The notes under the pieces were generated by a model. That model saw only the letters and a list, made by a program, of their open reading frames with translations. It was not told the DNA's origin and did no database searches. Shown in pieces: positions 53,265 through 62,423 of a stretch of 64,000 nt of DNA. Numbering within the stretch: the stretch's first letter is position 1; each line of letters starts with the position of its first letter. The stretch is from assembly GCA_045106475.1 (NCBI GenBank), contig JBGCEO010000054.1, positions 1 through 64,000 of the forward strand, in the 5' to 3' direction. The position numbers were made by a program, and so were the translations under genes. Origin of the DNA: Granulosicoccus sp045106475. Lineage in GTDB: Bacteria > Pseudomonadota > Gammaproteobacteria > Granulosicoccales > Granulosicoccaceae.

Positions 53265-54449
53265 ATGAACACACCCGCTGAACCGGAATTTGCCTCACCT
53301 GAATTTCTGCGCGATCACGTACGCTCAATTTTAGATTTCTATGAGCCCATTGTACGCGCCGACGACGGTGGCTTTTACCAGTGCTTTGAAGATGATGGTC
53401 GAGTCTACGATCCCGGTATGCGACATCTTGTGAGTTCAACACGCTTTGTCTATAACTACGCCACAGCCTATCGGGTTCACGGCAAGGCTCATCATCTAGA
53501 CTGGGCAAAGGAAGGGCTTGACTATCTGCAACGCATGCATCTTCAAGCAGAAGGTCACTATGCATGGGTAATCGAAAACGGCGTGGTTACCGATAACAGA
53601 GCCATGGCATATGGCCATGCCTTTGTCATGCTGGCCGCAGCCAGTTGTGTGCAGGCAGGTGTGACGAGTGCAAATACAGTTATCGAAAAGGTATGGGATT
53701 TTGTCGAAGCCTGTTTTTGGGATGGCGAAGCGGGAGCCTATGCTGACGAACGAGACGGTACCCTCCAACATCTGGATGCCTACCGTGGACAAAATGCAAA
53801 CATGCATATGTGCGAGGCACTATTGGCTGCCTATCAGGCGACCGGCACTCCGTGTTACCTGGAACGTGCAAAGCAGTTGGCACAAAAGTTTGCTATAGAA
53901 CTGGCTTCGTTAAACAATGGATTAATCTGGGAACACTACGATACAAGTTGGCAATGCGATATGCACTACAACATCGACAAGCCAGATGACTTATTCAAAC
54001 CCTGGGGCTTCCAACCCGGGCACCAGCTTGAGTGGTGCAAACTACTATTGATGTTAAACGGCGAATCGCCAGACCCCGTTTGGGTAAGTCGGGCGGCTGA
54101 GCTATTTGATGCAGCGATGCAAAAAGGCTGGGATACGGAACATCAGGGTCTGGTATACGGCTTCGCCCCTGATGGAAGCTTTAGCGACGCCCACAAATAC
54201 TTCTGGGTACACGCTGAAGGGTTTGCAGCAGCCTGGCGTTTATACGTGCAAACGCAAGAATCAAGGTACCTAGACGACTATAACCGTCTGTGGCAATACA
54301 GCTGGAAATACCTCGTTGATCATCAATATGGAGCATGGTTCAGAATTAGAAATCAGGACGGTACCGCTTTCGACAATCTCAAATCACCGCCCGGAAAAAC
54401 GGACTACCATACGATGGGGGCTTGTTGGGACGTTCTTGCAACCCGATGA
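53265..54449 (+). CDS. AGE-family epimerase/isomerase (mannose isomerase-like)
   Basis: 394 aa, an alpha6/alpha6-barrel with the motif set of N-acylglucosamine 2-epimerase relatives: GGFYQCFEDDG, RFVYNYATAYRV, AYGHAFVMLAAA, RGQNANMHMCEALLAAY, KPWGFQPGHQLEWCKLL and KYFWVHAEGFAAAW, with the paired histidines (MHMCE, PGHQLEW, VHAEG) that act as acid/base. The RGQNANMHM form is typical of mannose or sulfoquinovose isomerase branches rather than GlcNAc epimerase, which binds ATP. It probably interconverts an aldose and a ketose. The stop overlaps the start of the following GNAT gene (ATGA). Confidence 0.85.
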   Translation: MNTPAEPEFASPEFLRDHVRSILDFYEPIVRADDGGFYQCFEDDGRVYDPGMRHLVSSTRFVYNYATAYRVHGKAHHLDWAKEGLDYLQRMHLQAEGHYAWVIENGVVTDNRAMAYGHAFVMLAAASCVQAGVTSANTVIEKVWDFVEACFWDGEAGAYADERDGTLQHLDAYRGQNANMHMCEALLAAYQATGTPCYLERAKQLAQKFAIELASLNNGLIWEHYDTSWQCDMHYNIDKPDDLFKPWGFQPGHQLEWCKLLLMLNGESPDPVWVSRAAELFDAAMQKGWDTEHQGLVYGFAPDGSFSDAHKYFWVHAEGFAAAWRLYVQTQESRYLDDYNRLWQYSWKYLVDHQYGAWFRIRNQDGTAFDNLKSPPGKTDYHTMGACWDVLATR

Positions 54450-54892
54450 TCCGCCAGGCATGCCTAGCAGACTACCCCAGTGTGAAAGACTGTGCGAAGG
54501 CAGCATTTGAACCTTATGTAGAACGCATTGGAAAAGAGCCTGCCCCGATGCAGGCAGACTTTATTTCTCACATTAAAAACGAACAGATATTCGTGTTCGA
54601 GCAAGATAATGATGTCCTGGCTTATGCAGTTTTTTACAGACAGGACGATCATGTTTTTCTGGAAAACATAGCCGTACACCCGCTCCATGCTGGAAAGGGC
54701 TATGGAACGCAGCTTCTCTTCTTTATAGAACAATGCGCCCTTGATTGGAACCTACCGCGTATCGAACTGTACACCCATGTCAAAATGGTTGAAAGTATCG
54801 CGCTCTACCATTCGCTCGGTTATATACAAATTGATCACCGCACTGAGCACGGGTTTGATCGGGTTTATTATCTTAAGACGCTACAAGAATGA
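54446..54892 (+). CDS. GNAT-family N-acetyltransferase
   Basis: 148 aa from ATG 54446, overlapping the AGE stop by 4 bp; an upstream in-frame start is unlikely. The GNAT core runs MIRQACLADYPSVKDCAK, then FLENIAVHPLHAGKGYGTQLL, with the acetyl-CoA pyrophosphate loop HAGKGYGT, and ends with ELYTHVKMVESIALYHSLGY. Acceptor unknown; translational coupling to the sugar isomerase may be incidental. Confidence 0.88.
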   Translation: MIRQACLADYPSVKDCAKAAFEPYVERIGKEPAPMQADFISHIKNEQIFVFEQDNDVLAYAVFYRQDDHVFLENIAVHPLHAGKGYGTQLLFFIEQCALDWNLPRIELYTHVKMVESIALYHSLGYIQIDHRTEHGFDRVYYLKTLQE

Positions 54893-54965
54893 TGGCATTG
54901 CTTAAATTCAGATCAAAATTCAGGGTACACAGTACTAATCCTGTTTCTGGATTGTCTGATTGAAT

Positions 54966-54984
54966 CAGGCGCAGGCTGCGCCTG
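54966..54984. terminator. Perfect 19-bp inverted repeat between convergent genes
   Basis: CAGGCGCAG (54966-54974), one G, CTGCGCCTG (54976-54984). A shorter hairpin, AATCC-7 nt-GGATT, lies just before it (54937-54953). No long T-tract on either side. The position between convergent gnat and oxidoreductase genes fits a shared bidirectional terminator; as DNA it could also be a protein site. Confidence 0.5.
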
Positions 54985-55000
54985 TTACAAAGAACAGGAA

Positions 55001-55993
55001 TTATACTTTCACACGCTTCCCACTCTTACCTGACTTGTAAATTGCATCAATCACCTTTTGATTAAGAATTGAATCTTCCAGGGTAAAATAGGCCTGCTTT
55101 TTTCCTGTCGCTGCACGTGCAAAAGCTTCAATTTCATACCGATACTGGTTTATCCCTGTAAAGCGATAGACACGTGTGTCACTATGATTTGCGTTGTGCA
55201 CACGCACTTCGTCTCCTTCGTAGAGGTTGGAATTAAAGGGCGCAGATAATTCAATGAACCCTTTGTCACCATGGAACACCATGGTTTGCCGATTGGCCAT
55301 TTGTGTTGATACATAGAAGCTCATTTCAACACCGGGAAAATCCAGCGTTGCGCTAGCATATCGATCAGTTTTGAACACAGGGTCAAACTCTACGCTGGCG
55401 GTTGCGCCAATAGGTTCCAGGCCCGTGGCAAATCTTGCGCAAACGGTGGGGTATACACCAATATCCGGTAAAGCACCACCTCCCAATTCAGGCCGATTAC
55501 GCATATTCTTTGGATCCTTATTAAAGTAACTAAAGGATGATTCGATTTTACGCAGGCTGCCTATGGTATTTTTAGCAAGCAACTCCTTTACTTTGATCCA
55601 TTGTGGATGATAGGTGACCATAAAAGCTTCTGACACTATTAGGTTGGCAGTAGCTGCATCCCGCGCCTTAATCAATTTGTTGATTTCAGTAGCTTTGAGC
55701 GAAATTGGTTTTTCGCACAAAACATGCTTTCCGGCTTTTATCGCTTTAAGCGTCCATTCTATATGCTGAGAAGTGGGTAACGGTATGTAAACGGCATCGA
55801 CTTCAGTTGATTCAAGCAAGCTCTCATAACTGTCATAGGCAATGGGTACATTGAAACGCTCTGCCATAGACTTGGCCTTTTTAGCATCGCGTGATGCTAC
55901 CGCTACCAACTTTGCATTGCCGGCTTGCTGTATAGCGGGTACTAGATGTTCGCAGCCAATTTTGGCACTAGACATCACTCCAAATCTCAACAC
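55001..55993 (-). CDS. Gfo/Idh/MocA-family oxidoreductase
   Basis: 330 aa. Rossmann NAD(P) domain about 1-120 with RFGVMSSAKIGCEHLVPAI, VDAVYIPLPTSQHIEW and the signature CEKPIS (K of the EKP motif is catalytic), then the C-terminal beta-sheet domain with GGGALPDIGVYP supplying the substrate-side Asp/Tyr. The family oxidises or reduces sugars, inositols and related polyols. It is monocistronic, convergent with the GNAT gene and next to the helicase gene on the same strand. Confidence 0.9.
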   Translation of the reverse strand: MLRFGVMSSAKIGCEHLVPAIQQAGNAKLVAVASRDAKKAKSMAERFNVPIAYDSYESLLESTEVDAVYIPLPTSQHIEWTLKAIKAGKHVLCEKPISLKATEINKLIKARDAATANLIVSEAFMVTYHPQWIKVKELLAKNTIGSLRKIESSFSYFNKDPKNMRNRPELGGGALPDIGVYPTVCARFATGLEPIGATASVEFDPVFKTDRYASATLDFPGVEMSFYVSTQMANRQTMVFHGDKGFIELSAPFNSNLYEGDEVRVHNANHSDTRVYRFTGINQYRYEIEAFARAATGKKQAYFTLEDSILNQKVIDAIYKSGKSGKRVKV

Positions 55994-56086
55994 GACTTTC
56001 TCCTCATTTTTAAAAACTATAAAACTCTACCGCAATTGTATATTCAATGAACCATGCAATGGTATCAATGACTATACACCCAGATG

Positions 56087-57307
56087 CTAGCCGTTCTTAT
56101 CAGCGGCAGCCCTGAGCTTATCCTTTTTACTCATTCTCTTACCTTTGATTCCACCATTGCCATCGGTCAGGCTCTGTCGCGTGAGTACGTTAACAGGAGA
56201 AAATCCATCTACTATTTCTCGTCCCAACGTCATTCCTACACGTTTTTCTATCAAGGAAAAATGGGACTCATCATTTATATCCACAAAGCTGACAGCTAAA
56301 CCAGACTCGCCGGCCCTACCCGATCTACCCACTCTATGTGTATAAATTTCAGGAGACCGGGGCAAATCGTAGTTGATCACTAACGGAAGTCTGGGAATGT
56401 CAATTCCTCGTGCAACCAGATCGGTTGCCAGCAAAACCTCTAGCCTGCCATCACGAAGCTGATTCATCACATTGGTTCGTTGAGCCATCGTAAGCTTACC
56501 GTGCAAAGCGCGTGCTTCGAACCCCTGTTTTGATAGTACCTTTGTCAGCTGTTCTACAGTTTGGCGATCGCCGGCAAATACCAAAGCTGGAAAACTGTGC
56601 AAGTCTTTCAGCATAAACGCAAGTAACAATTCTCGTTTATCACGATCAACCTGAATGACACGATGAATAAGTTCTGCAACCGTTTCTGACAAATCCAGGA
56701 CAAGCGGACTAGTAAGTAACCATTTGGCTTTGGCATTGACCTTCTTTGACAAGGTCGCCGACAATAAAAGACGTTGGCAGTTTGGCAGTTGATCCAGTAT
56801 CTCATTGGTCTCATCCTGAAACCCGGTGTCTAACAATCTGTCAGCCTCATCTAAGACAAGCGTACTCACCTTGCTTAAATCCAGAGCATTCTTGGAAACA
56901 ACATCCAAAAGCCGCCCGGGTGTTGCAATGACAAAATCAGCACCACCGCGTAAATTCATCAATTGTGGATTTATCGATCCTCCACCAGTCAATTCGACGA
57001 TCTTTGTGTGCTTGGTTTGCGAAGTCAACAGACGAATCAAACCACCAAGCTGAGCTACCAGCTCCCGAGTGGGTACGACTATCAGTACATAATCACTTGG
57101 AGTCTTTAACCGGGCAATACGAGAGTTGACCAGTGGTAGCGCATAAGCAAGTGATTTACCTGAGCCAGTTTTCGCTGTCGCCAGAACATCGCGCCCTTCG
57201 GCAATAGTCGGTATCAGCTTGCATTGAATCTTCGTCGGCGAGCTGATGCCTTGCGATTTCAATACAGATATCAAATCCGGGCTCAGTCCAAAATCTGCAA
57301 ACTTCAT
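56087..57307 (-). CDS. DEAD-box ATP-dependent RNA helicase (RhlE-like)
   Basis: 406 aa. Complete motif set: F and Q motif (FADFGLSPDL, GISSPTKIQ), motif I ATAKTGSGKS, Ia VPTRELVAQL, GG, TPGRLLD, motif II LDEADRLL, motif III LLSATLS, then VFAGDR, ALHGKLTMAQR, ATDLVARGID and motif VI HRVGRSGRAG. The tail after motif VI is short (about 60 residues, lysine-rich end), nearer to RhlE/SrmB-type than to DeaD. Role: RNA remodelling in ribosome assembly or mRNA decay. It lies divergent from the Ldh-family gene. Confidence 0.93.
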   Translation of the reverse strand: MKFADFGLSPDLISVLKSQGISSPTKIQCKLIPTIAEGRDVLATAKTGSGKSLAYALPLVNSRIARLKTPSDYVLIVVPTRELVAQLGGLIRLLTSQTKHTKIVELTGGGSINPQLMNLRGGADFVIATPGRLLDVVSKNALDLSKVSTLVLDEADRLLDTGFQDETNEILDQLPNCQRLLLSATLSKKVNAKAKWLLTSPLVLDLSETVAELIHRVIQVDRDKRELLLAFMLKDLHSFPALVFAGDRQTVEQLTKVLSKQGFEARALHGKLTMAQRTNVMNQLRDGRLEVLLATDLVARGIDIPRLPLVINYDLPRSPEIYTHRVGRSGRAGESGLAVSFVDINDESHFSLIEKRVGMTLGREIVDGFSPVNVLTRQSLTDGNGGIKGKRMSKKDKLRAAADKNG

Positions 57308-57497
57308 AGAGGATTATTTTGAATGTAGACCAGTAGTTTAGCGCGCTCTAAAGCCCAATAAAATACTTTCTGACATTTTCACCGTCATATAGTGATTAGA
57401 ACCGCTGATTCTTTTATTGATGCGGCGAGCTAGTCATTGACCCAAATCAGCAGGTAACATAACCAACAGTCCGTTAATCAGTTTCTTGGAGGCCAAC

Positions 57498-58568
57498 TTG
57501 AACTACACCGCTGAATCAGTCAAGGGCTTTACCTTGCATGTCCTAAAAGGTTTCGGATGCGATGACAATGAAGCCGATATTGTCGCATCACACTTGCTGG
57601 ATGCTAATTTAGCGGGCCACGACTCACACGGTATCGGCATGCTGCCCTTGTATGGAGAGCAGGTGCGCGACGCTAATCTGGTCCCTAATCAAACGCCACT
57701 ACTCCATCCAGCCACAGGCGCTATTTCAATCGTTGATGCAAAACGTGGCTTCGGTCATCACATGGCGCTCCTGGGGCTAGACCACGCCATGAAAACAATT
57801 CCAGAACACAAAGTTGCAATTCTGGGGCTGCGAAACTCAGGCCACGTATCACGAGTGGGCACATATTCGGAGTACTGCGCTGCTCGCGGCTATGTGTCGA
57901 TACATATGGTCAATGTAGTTGGCCATGCCCCCTTGGTCGCGCCGTTTGGTGCACGCGAGAGTGGATTTTCGACCAACCCGATCAGTATGGCCATGCCGGT
58001 AGACGGAAAGGCGAAGCCTCTGCTTGATATTGCCACCAGTACAGTTGCTTTTGGCAAAGTACGTGTGGCTTCTAATAAGGGAGAGGAGATGAAACCCGGA
58101 TGCCTGGTAGATGCTCAAGGCCTACCAACCAATGACCCAGGCCCAATGGCCGCAGATCGCATAGGAGCGCTCTGTGCCTTTGGTGAGCACAAGGGCTCAG
58201 GTCTAGGTATTTTCGTTGAATTGCTGGCAGGAGCGCTGGTGAGCGACAGTACCGTCGCAACCATGGAACATTTACCTCACGGCGTCATCAATAACATGTT
58301 CTCGATCATTATCGACCCAAACGCTTTTGATGATGAGAGCCAGGTTGCCAGGCGAACACTAGACTTCTACGACTACATAAAAAACAAGCCGCCTGCTGCC
58401 AATATTGATGAGGTATTGCTGCCCGGTGAACCCGAGATCAATAGTCGAGAGCAACGAAATGAAATGGGCATACCCATCGACGACGAAACCATACGTCAGA
58501 TCATAGAGATTGCTGCTGCGTTTTCAGTTAGCTCAAGCGTGCTGACATCATCCTTGGTTAGCCGTTGA
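57498..58568 (+). CDS. Ldh-family NAD(P)-dependent oxidoreductase (malate/L-lactate dehydrogenase type)
   Basis: 356 aa if translation starts at TTG 57498. GGAGG at 57488-57492 lies five bases before this TTG, whereas the other in-frame TTG (57486) overlaps the SD and is not usable. The Ldh_2 fold is shown by DANLAGHDSHGIGML, DAKRGFGHHMALLGLDHAM, GLRNSGHVSRVGTYSEYCA, APFGARESGFSTNPISMAMP, DIATSTVAFGKV and GEHKGSGLGIFVELLAGAL. The conserved HDSHG and GHxxR supply catalytic and carboxylate-binding residues. Members act on malate, 2,3-diketogulonate, ureidoglycolate, sulfolactate or cyclic imino acids; substrate undecided. Confidence 0.88.
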   Translation: MNYTAESVKGFTLHVLKGFGCDDNEADIVASHLLDANLAGHDSHGIGMLPLYGEQVRDANLVPNQTPLLHPATGAISIVDAKRGFGHHMALLGLDHAMKTIPEHKVAILGLRNSGHVSRVGTYSEYCAARGYVSIHMVNVVGHAPLVAPFGARESGFSTNPISMAMPVDGKAKPLLDIATSTVAFGKVRVASNKGEEMKPGCLVDAQGLPTNDPGPMAADRIGALCAFGEHKGSGLGIFVELLAGALVSDSTVATMEHLPHGVINNMFSIIIDPNAFDDESQVARRTLDFYDYIKNKPPAANIDEVLLPGEPEINSREQRNEMGIPIDDETIRQIIEIAAAFSVSSSVLTSSLVSR

Positions 58569-58580
58569 ATCCTGAATCGA

Positions 58581-59837
58581 TCAGCCAAATTTTCGAGCTG
58601 CATCAAGCGTCAGTCCTAAACCAACACTGCCAAAGGTGTCGCCCTGCACTTGCCTTGCCTGTGGAAACAGTTCTCGAATCTGGCTCTGAAGACAAGGCAC
58701 TGAAGATGATCCACCCGTATAGAATACACTGGTAAGTTCTTCTGGCTTGATCTGCGCATCTATTAAACCTTGCTTAATACAACTACTCAACTGCTCCACT
58801 GCCGATTCTATCGCGGTCTCGAATTCAGTTCTTTTAATTCGACGCGATGAGAAATCACCCAGCATAGCCAACGTAAACTGTGTGCCGTCTATTTTTGACA
58901 ACTCGATTTTTGCTTGCTCAACGGTTCTCGCTAATTCATGGCCATAACGCCCCTCTATGGTATCGATCAGTAGCTGCACCTTGTTCTTATCAACAGCATC
59001 AAGCTGCATCTGTTTGGCTATATTCAAAACAGTCGTGTTGTACATCAAAGGGATGCGGTGCCAGGTGGCCAGATCAAAATACAAGGATTGCGGTAACAAA
59101 CGCGTTGAATCCTTAACGGCAGAGCCCATACCTAGTAGTGGCATTACCGACTGTAGACTCAATAATCGATCAAAGTCGGTGCCGCCGATATGGATACCCA
59201 TGGTAGCCAGGATATCGCTAGATCGATCCGTAGCTTCGTGTTTCCCGGGTGACAAGTCAATGATACTGAAATCAGCAGTTCCACCTCCCACGTCCACAAT
59301 AAGAACCCTTTCTTCTGTTTTTAGCCTGCTCTCGTAACTTAGCGCTGCGGCGATGGGTTCAAACTGAAATTCAACATGGCGAAACCCGGCATTGTGAGCG
59401 ATTTCCCGCAATTGCTGTTCTGCAAGTCGATCGTTCTCACTATTATCGTCAACAAAGTGCACTGGCCGGCCAATAACCACCTGATCAATAGATATATCGT
59501 CGGGGCGAGACAAATTGGATTTTAGAAAACCGAAAAAATCCTGAATAATATCGGCGAAAGGTACTCGCTTGTTTCTGATAGTCGTTTTCTCACCCATCAA
59601 GGATGAGCCCAAAACAGATTTGAGCGAACGCAATAATCGACCCTCAACATCCTCGGTATACAACGAAACCGCACGTTTACCAAATGATACTTCAGGTGAT
59701 TCGCTGGCATAGAATATTGCACTGGGAATCGACGTGCCGTCGTTACCGAACGATACAAGCCGGGGCACGCCCTCATACACATAACCGACACTTGAGTTGG
59801 ATGTACCGAAGTCGATACCACCAGCATTACTAGACAT
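58581..59837 (-). CDS. yegD: Hsp70-family chaperone-like protein YegD
   Basis: 418 aa, corresponding to the ATPase domain of Hsp70/DnaK with a minimal C-terminus and no separate substrate domain. Phosphate-1 motif GGIDFGTSNSSVG, connect and phosphate-2 region VDVGGGTADFSI, PIAAALSYE and adenosine motif FYTGGSSSVPCLQ. E. coli YegD is 450 aa and has the same layout. Physiological role is poorly defined. Monocistronic, convergent with the Ldh gene (12 bp gap). Confidence 0.9.
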   Translation of the reverse strand: MSSNAGGIDFGTSNSSVGYVYEGVPRLVSFGNDGTSIPSAIFYASESPEVSFGKRAVSLYTEDVEGRLLRSLKSVLGSSLMGEKTTIRNKRVPFADIIQDFFGFLKSNLSRPDDISIDQVVIGRPVHFVDDNSENDRLAEQQLREIAHNAGFRHVEFQFEPIAAALSYESRLKTEERVLIVDVGGGTADFSIIDLSPGKHEATDRSSDILATMGIHIGGTDFDRLLSLQSVMPLLGMGSAVKDSTRLLPQSLYFDLATWHRIPLMYNTTVLNIAKQMQLDAVDKNKVQLLIDTIEGRYGHELARTVEQAKIELSKIDGTQFTLAMLGDFSSRRIKRTEFETAIESAVEQLSSCIKQGLIDAQIKPEELTSVFYTGGSSSVPCLQSQIRELFPQARQVQGDTFGSVGLGLTLDAARKFG

Positions 59838-60047
59838 GCGACGTTTACAATGATTGAGGTGATGAGATGTAGATTAAACCTGGTGCGTGGCAGCAGTTTC
59901 TAACACTTCTGCAGCATCGTCGGCTTGAGTCGATTATAGGACACAACAAGTCAAATCCAAAATAAAACCGGGATTAACCAATCTTGCCTGAACGCACTTA
60001 ATTCATATCGGATACACTATAAGACCGATGGCAGAGTTAACCTTGTA

Positions 60048-60284
60048 ATGAAGCTGCTCGTTCGTAACCTGGATCGCAAATTCAGTGAGACTGAACTCAA
60101 AACCCTGTTCGAGTCACATGGCCTGGTTCAATCCTGCACCATAGTCATGGATCAAAAAACGGGTTTGTCCAAAGGCTTCGGCTTTGTCGAAATGCCCAAA
60201 TCCGGCCAGGCTAAAGCTGCCATGAAACAACTCAATGGCACAACGGTAGCCGGCCAGGCCATCAGAGTAAAAAAGGCTGTCTAG
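60048..60284 (+). CDS. Small RNA-binding protein with a single RRM domain
   Basis: 78 aa, essentially one RRM. RNP2 is LLVRNL at residues 3-8 and RNP1 is KGFGFVEM around residues 43-50, with two phenylalanines for base stacking; the final strand is AGQAIRVKKA. Such cold-shock-type single-RRM proteins occur in cyanobacteria and many marine Gammaproteobacteria and bind A/U-rich RNA. Standalone; the SMP-30 gene follows after 30 bp, perhaps by chance. Confidence 0.93.
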   Translation: MKLLVRNLDRKFSETELKTLFESHGLVQSCTIVMDQKTGLSKGFGFVEMPKSGQAKAAMKQLNGTTVAGQAIRVKKAV

Positions 60285-60314
60285 CGACATAACACAATCT
60301 TTGAGAAAAGCGCT

Positions 60315-61253
60315 ATGAGCATTGATACCTGGGTACCCAGTCAACGCTACCCTGATAGTCGAATTCGATCCATTACATCGGCGTTCGATCAATACCGTCT
60401 GCCCCTTGCGAAAGTAGAACGCCTAAGTACTGGCTACCGATGGTGTGAGGGGCCAGTCTGGCTAGGTGACAGTCGAGCTTTGATCTGGAGCGATGTACCT
60501 GGTGATTGCATGTATCGCTGGGATGAACAATCCGGCGATGTACAGATTTTTCGCAAACCCTCTGGTAATGCAAACGGTAATTTTCGAGATAACACCGGGC
60601 GGCTTCTAACCTGCCAGCACTTACAACGATCCATTACGCGCACTGAATATGATGGATCGATTACGACCCTGGCAGCGGAATTTGAAGGTAAGCGACTCAA
60701 TTCCCCAAATGACATAGTCTGCAAATCAGATGATTCAATCTGGTTTACAGATCCACACTTCGGCATCCTCGGATACTATGAAGGCGTCAAAGCGGAGTCA
60801 GAAATACCCACTAATGTGTACCGTCTTGGCCCTGAAGGAACCCTATCCGTTGTGGCTGAAGGTATCAATCAACCCAACGGCTTGGCATTCTCACCGGATG
60901 AGTCCATTCTGTACATTGTAGAATCACGCTCATCACCGCGAGCCATTCTCGCTTACGATGTAATCAACGAGCAATATCTGGACAATCCACGAACCTTCAT
61001 AAAGGCGGAGCCTGATGGCACCCCCGATGGATTTAGAGTTGATGTTGACGGCAATCTGTGGTGCGGCTGGGGCATGGGTTCCGATACATTGGACGGCGTG
61101 CACATTTATAACCCATCGGGTGATCTGATAGGCCATATTGATCTACCAGAACGTTGCGCCAATCTTTGCTTTGGTGGTTTACATCGCAATCGACTCTTCA
61201 TGGCGGCAAGTACATCGATCTACTCACTCTATGTAAACACGCAGGGGCTGTGA
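60315..61253 (+). CDS. SMP-30/gluconolactonase-family lactonase
   Basis: 312 aa, six-bladed beta-propeller. The divalent-metal glutamate is in EGPVWLGDSRALIWSDV, the Asn ligand in RLNSPNDIVCKSDDSIWFTDP, and the acidic ligand in PNGLAFSPDESILYIVES and later PDGFRVDVDGNLWCGW. It hydrolyses sugar lactones to aldonic acids in the cytoplasm (no signal peptide). No sugar dehydrogenase is directly adjacent, although the beta-hydroxyacid dehydrogenase converging on it could act on a related acid. Confidence 0.88.
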   Translation: MSIDTWVPSQRYPDSRIRSITSAFDQYRLPLAKVERLSTGYRWCEGPVWLGDSRALIWSDVPGDCMYRWDEQSGDVQIFRKPSGNANGNFRDNTGRLLTCQHLQRSITRTEYDGSITTLAAEFEGKRLNSPNDIVCKSDDSIWFTDPHFGILGYYEGVKAESEIPTNVYRLGPEGTLSVVAEGINQPNGLAFSPDESILYIVESRSSPRAILAYDVINEQYLDNPRTFIKAEPDGTPDGFRVDVDGNLWCGWGMGSDTLDGVHIYNPSGDLIGHIDLPERCANLCFGGLHRNRLFMAASTSIYSLYVNTQGL

Positions 61254-61374
61254 CAAAACGTCTGTGCCGATAAAAAGCTGCACACAAATTCATAGCAGAA
61301 CTATGACGAATATGTGGAGCTCTTAGTAAAGCTCGCAGCCAGCACAGCAATCAATTTGTGCATGAGCCAGTCAG

Positions 61375-62274
61375 CTAGCGATGCAATTCTGCTCCGACGA
61401 TCTCTTCCATAATCCGGGTTACCACCCAATTGTCACCCTCAGGGTGCCGAGTAATGCCAGCTTGAAACAATTGCGTGGCTGTCGATGCGGTAAACAGAGG
61501 TACGCCAGCTTCTCTGGCCATCTCTAACGAGATTGTCAGATCTTTATACATGGTACTGATATGACTACCGGTGCCTTCAAATTCCCTGTCGATTATGTTT
61601 GACAGGGCCGTATCAGCCACAACACAACCGGCACTAGAGCTTGAGAGTACATTGAAAAATGCCTCACCACTCACACCCGTTTTGGCTGCTAACACCGATG
61701 CTTCAAACACAGAGGAGAAAATTGACCCAATAACTGATTGCAGACAGCCTTTCATGGTTTGCCCCATACCAGGCTCGACGCCCACACGATGGATCACAGC
61801 GCTGACAGCCTCCATGGCAGGTTTTGCCTTGGCCATAGCTTCATCGCTACCCGCGGCCATTAAGGTCAATCGACCACTCTGTGCCCCCGGATAACCACCG
61901 CTAACCGGGGTATCTATTAAATGCAAACCGCTATTATCCAAAGCAGCAGCCAACTCCCTGGCTTCTCGTGCATGAATCGTTGCCGATAACAAAATAACAC
62001 TGCCTGGCCGCATGGTCGAAGCCAAACCACCTTTACCGTCTTCACCGAAGACAACGTGTTTTACCTGCTCACCGTTCATGACCATGACAAAAGCGGCATC
62101 GGCTCCTTCGCCAGCTTCAGCGGAAGATTCACAGCGAACGCCACCCATGGCCTCAAGCGCTTGCAAACGATCCTCGAGGAGATCAAAACCCGTAACCTTC
62201 ATACCGGCCGCTAATAGGTTTTTAGCAAGGCCTGACCCCATATTGCCTACGCCAATTACACAAACCTGCTTCAT
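61375..62274 (-). CDS. Beta-hydroxyacid dehydrogenase (3-hydroxyisobutyrate / threonate type)
   Basis: 299 aa from ATG 62274, preceded by GGGGAGG; the frame runs 17 residues further upstream. NAD-binding motif VIGVGNMGSGLAKNLLAAG (7-25), substrate-binding DTPVSGGYPGAQSG (about 121-134) and catalytic K175 in GMGQTMKGCLQ. In the usual GxGxxxKxxxN motif the last residue is Asn; here it is Gln (Q179). The family includes 3-hydroxyisobutyrate, tartronate semialdehyde and L-threonate dehydrogenases. Convergent with the lactonase gene. Confidence 0.88.
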   Translation of the reverse strand: MKQVCVIGVGNMGSGLAKNLLAAGMKVTGFDLLEDRLQALEAMGGVRCESSAEAGEGADAAFVMVMNGEQVKHVVFGEDGKGGLASTMRPGSVILLSATIHAREARELAAALDNSGLHLIDTPVSGGYPGAQSGRLTLMAAGSDEAMAKAKPAMEAVSAVIHRVGVEPGMGQTMKGCLQSVIGSIFSSVFEASVLAAKTGVSGEAFFNVLSSSSAGCVVADTALSNIIDREFEGTGSHISTMYKDLTISLEMAREAGVPLFTASTATQLFQAGITRHPEGDNWVVTRIMEEIVGAELHR

Positions 62275-62423
62275 AAACTGCCTCCCCGAGCTAAGGTAGT
62301 AGGTCGCTATTTTATTTAACTGCAATACTGTGCAAACTAGGTAGCTTACTTAAAAGTACGCCTAACACAGTATAAACCTTAGCCCGGAGAATCTTCCAGT
62401 AACTAGCAAGAGATCGAGATCAA

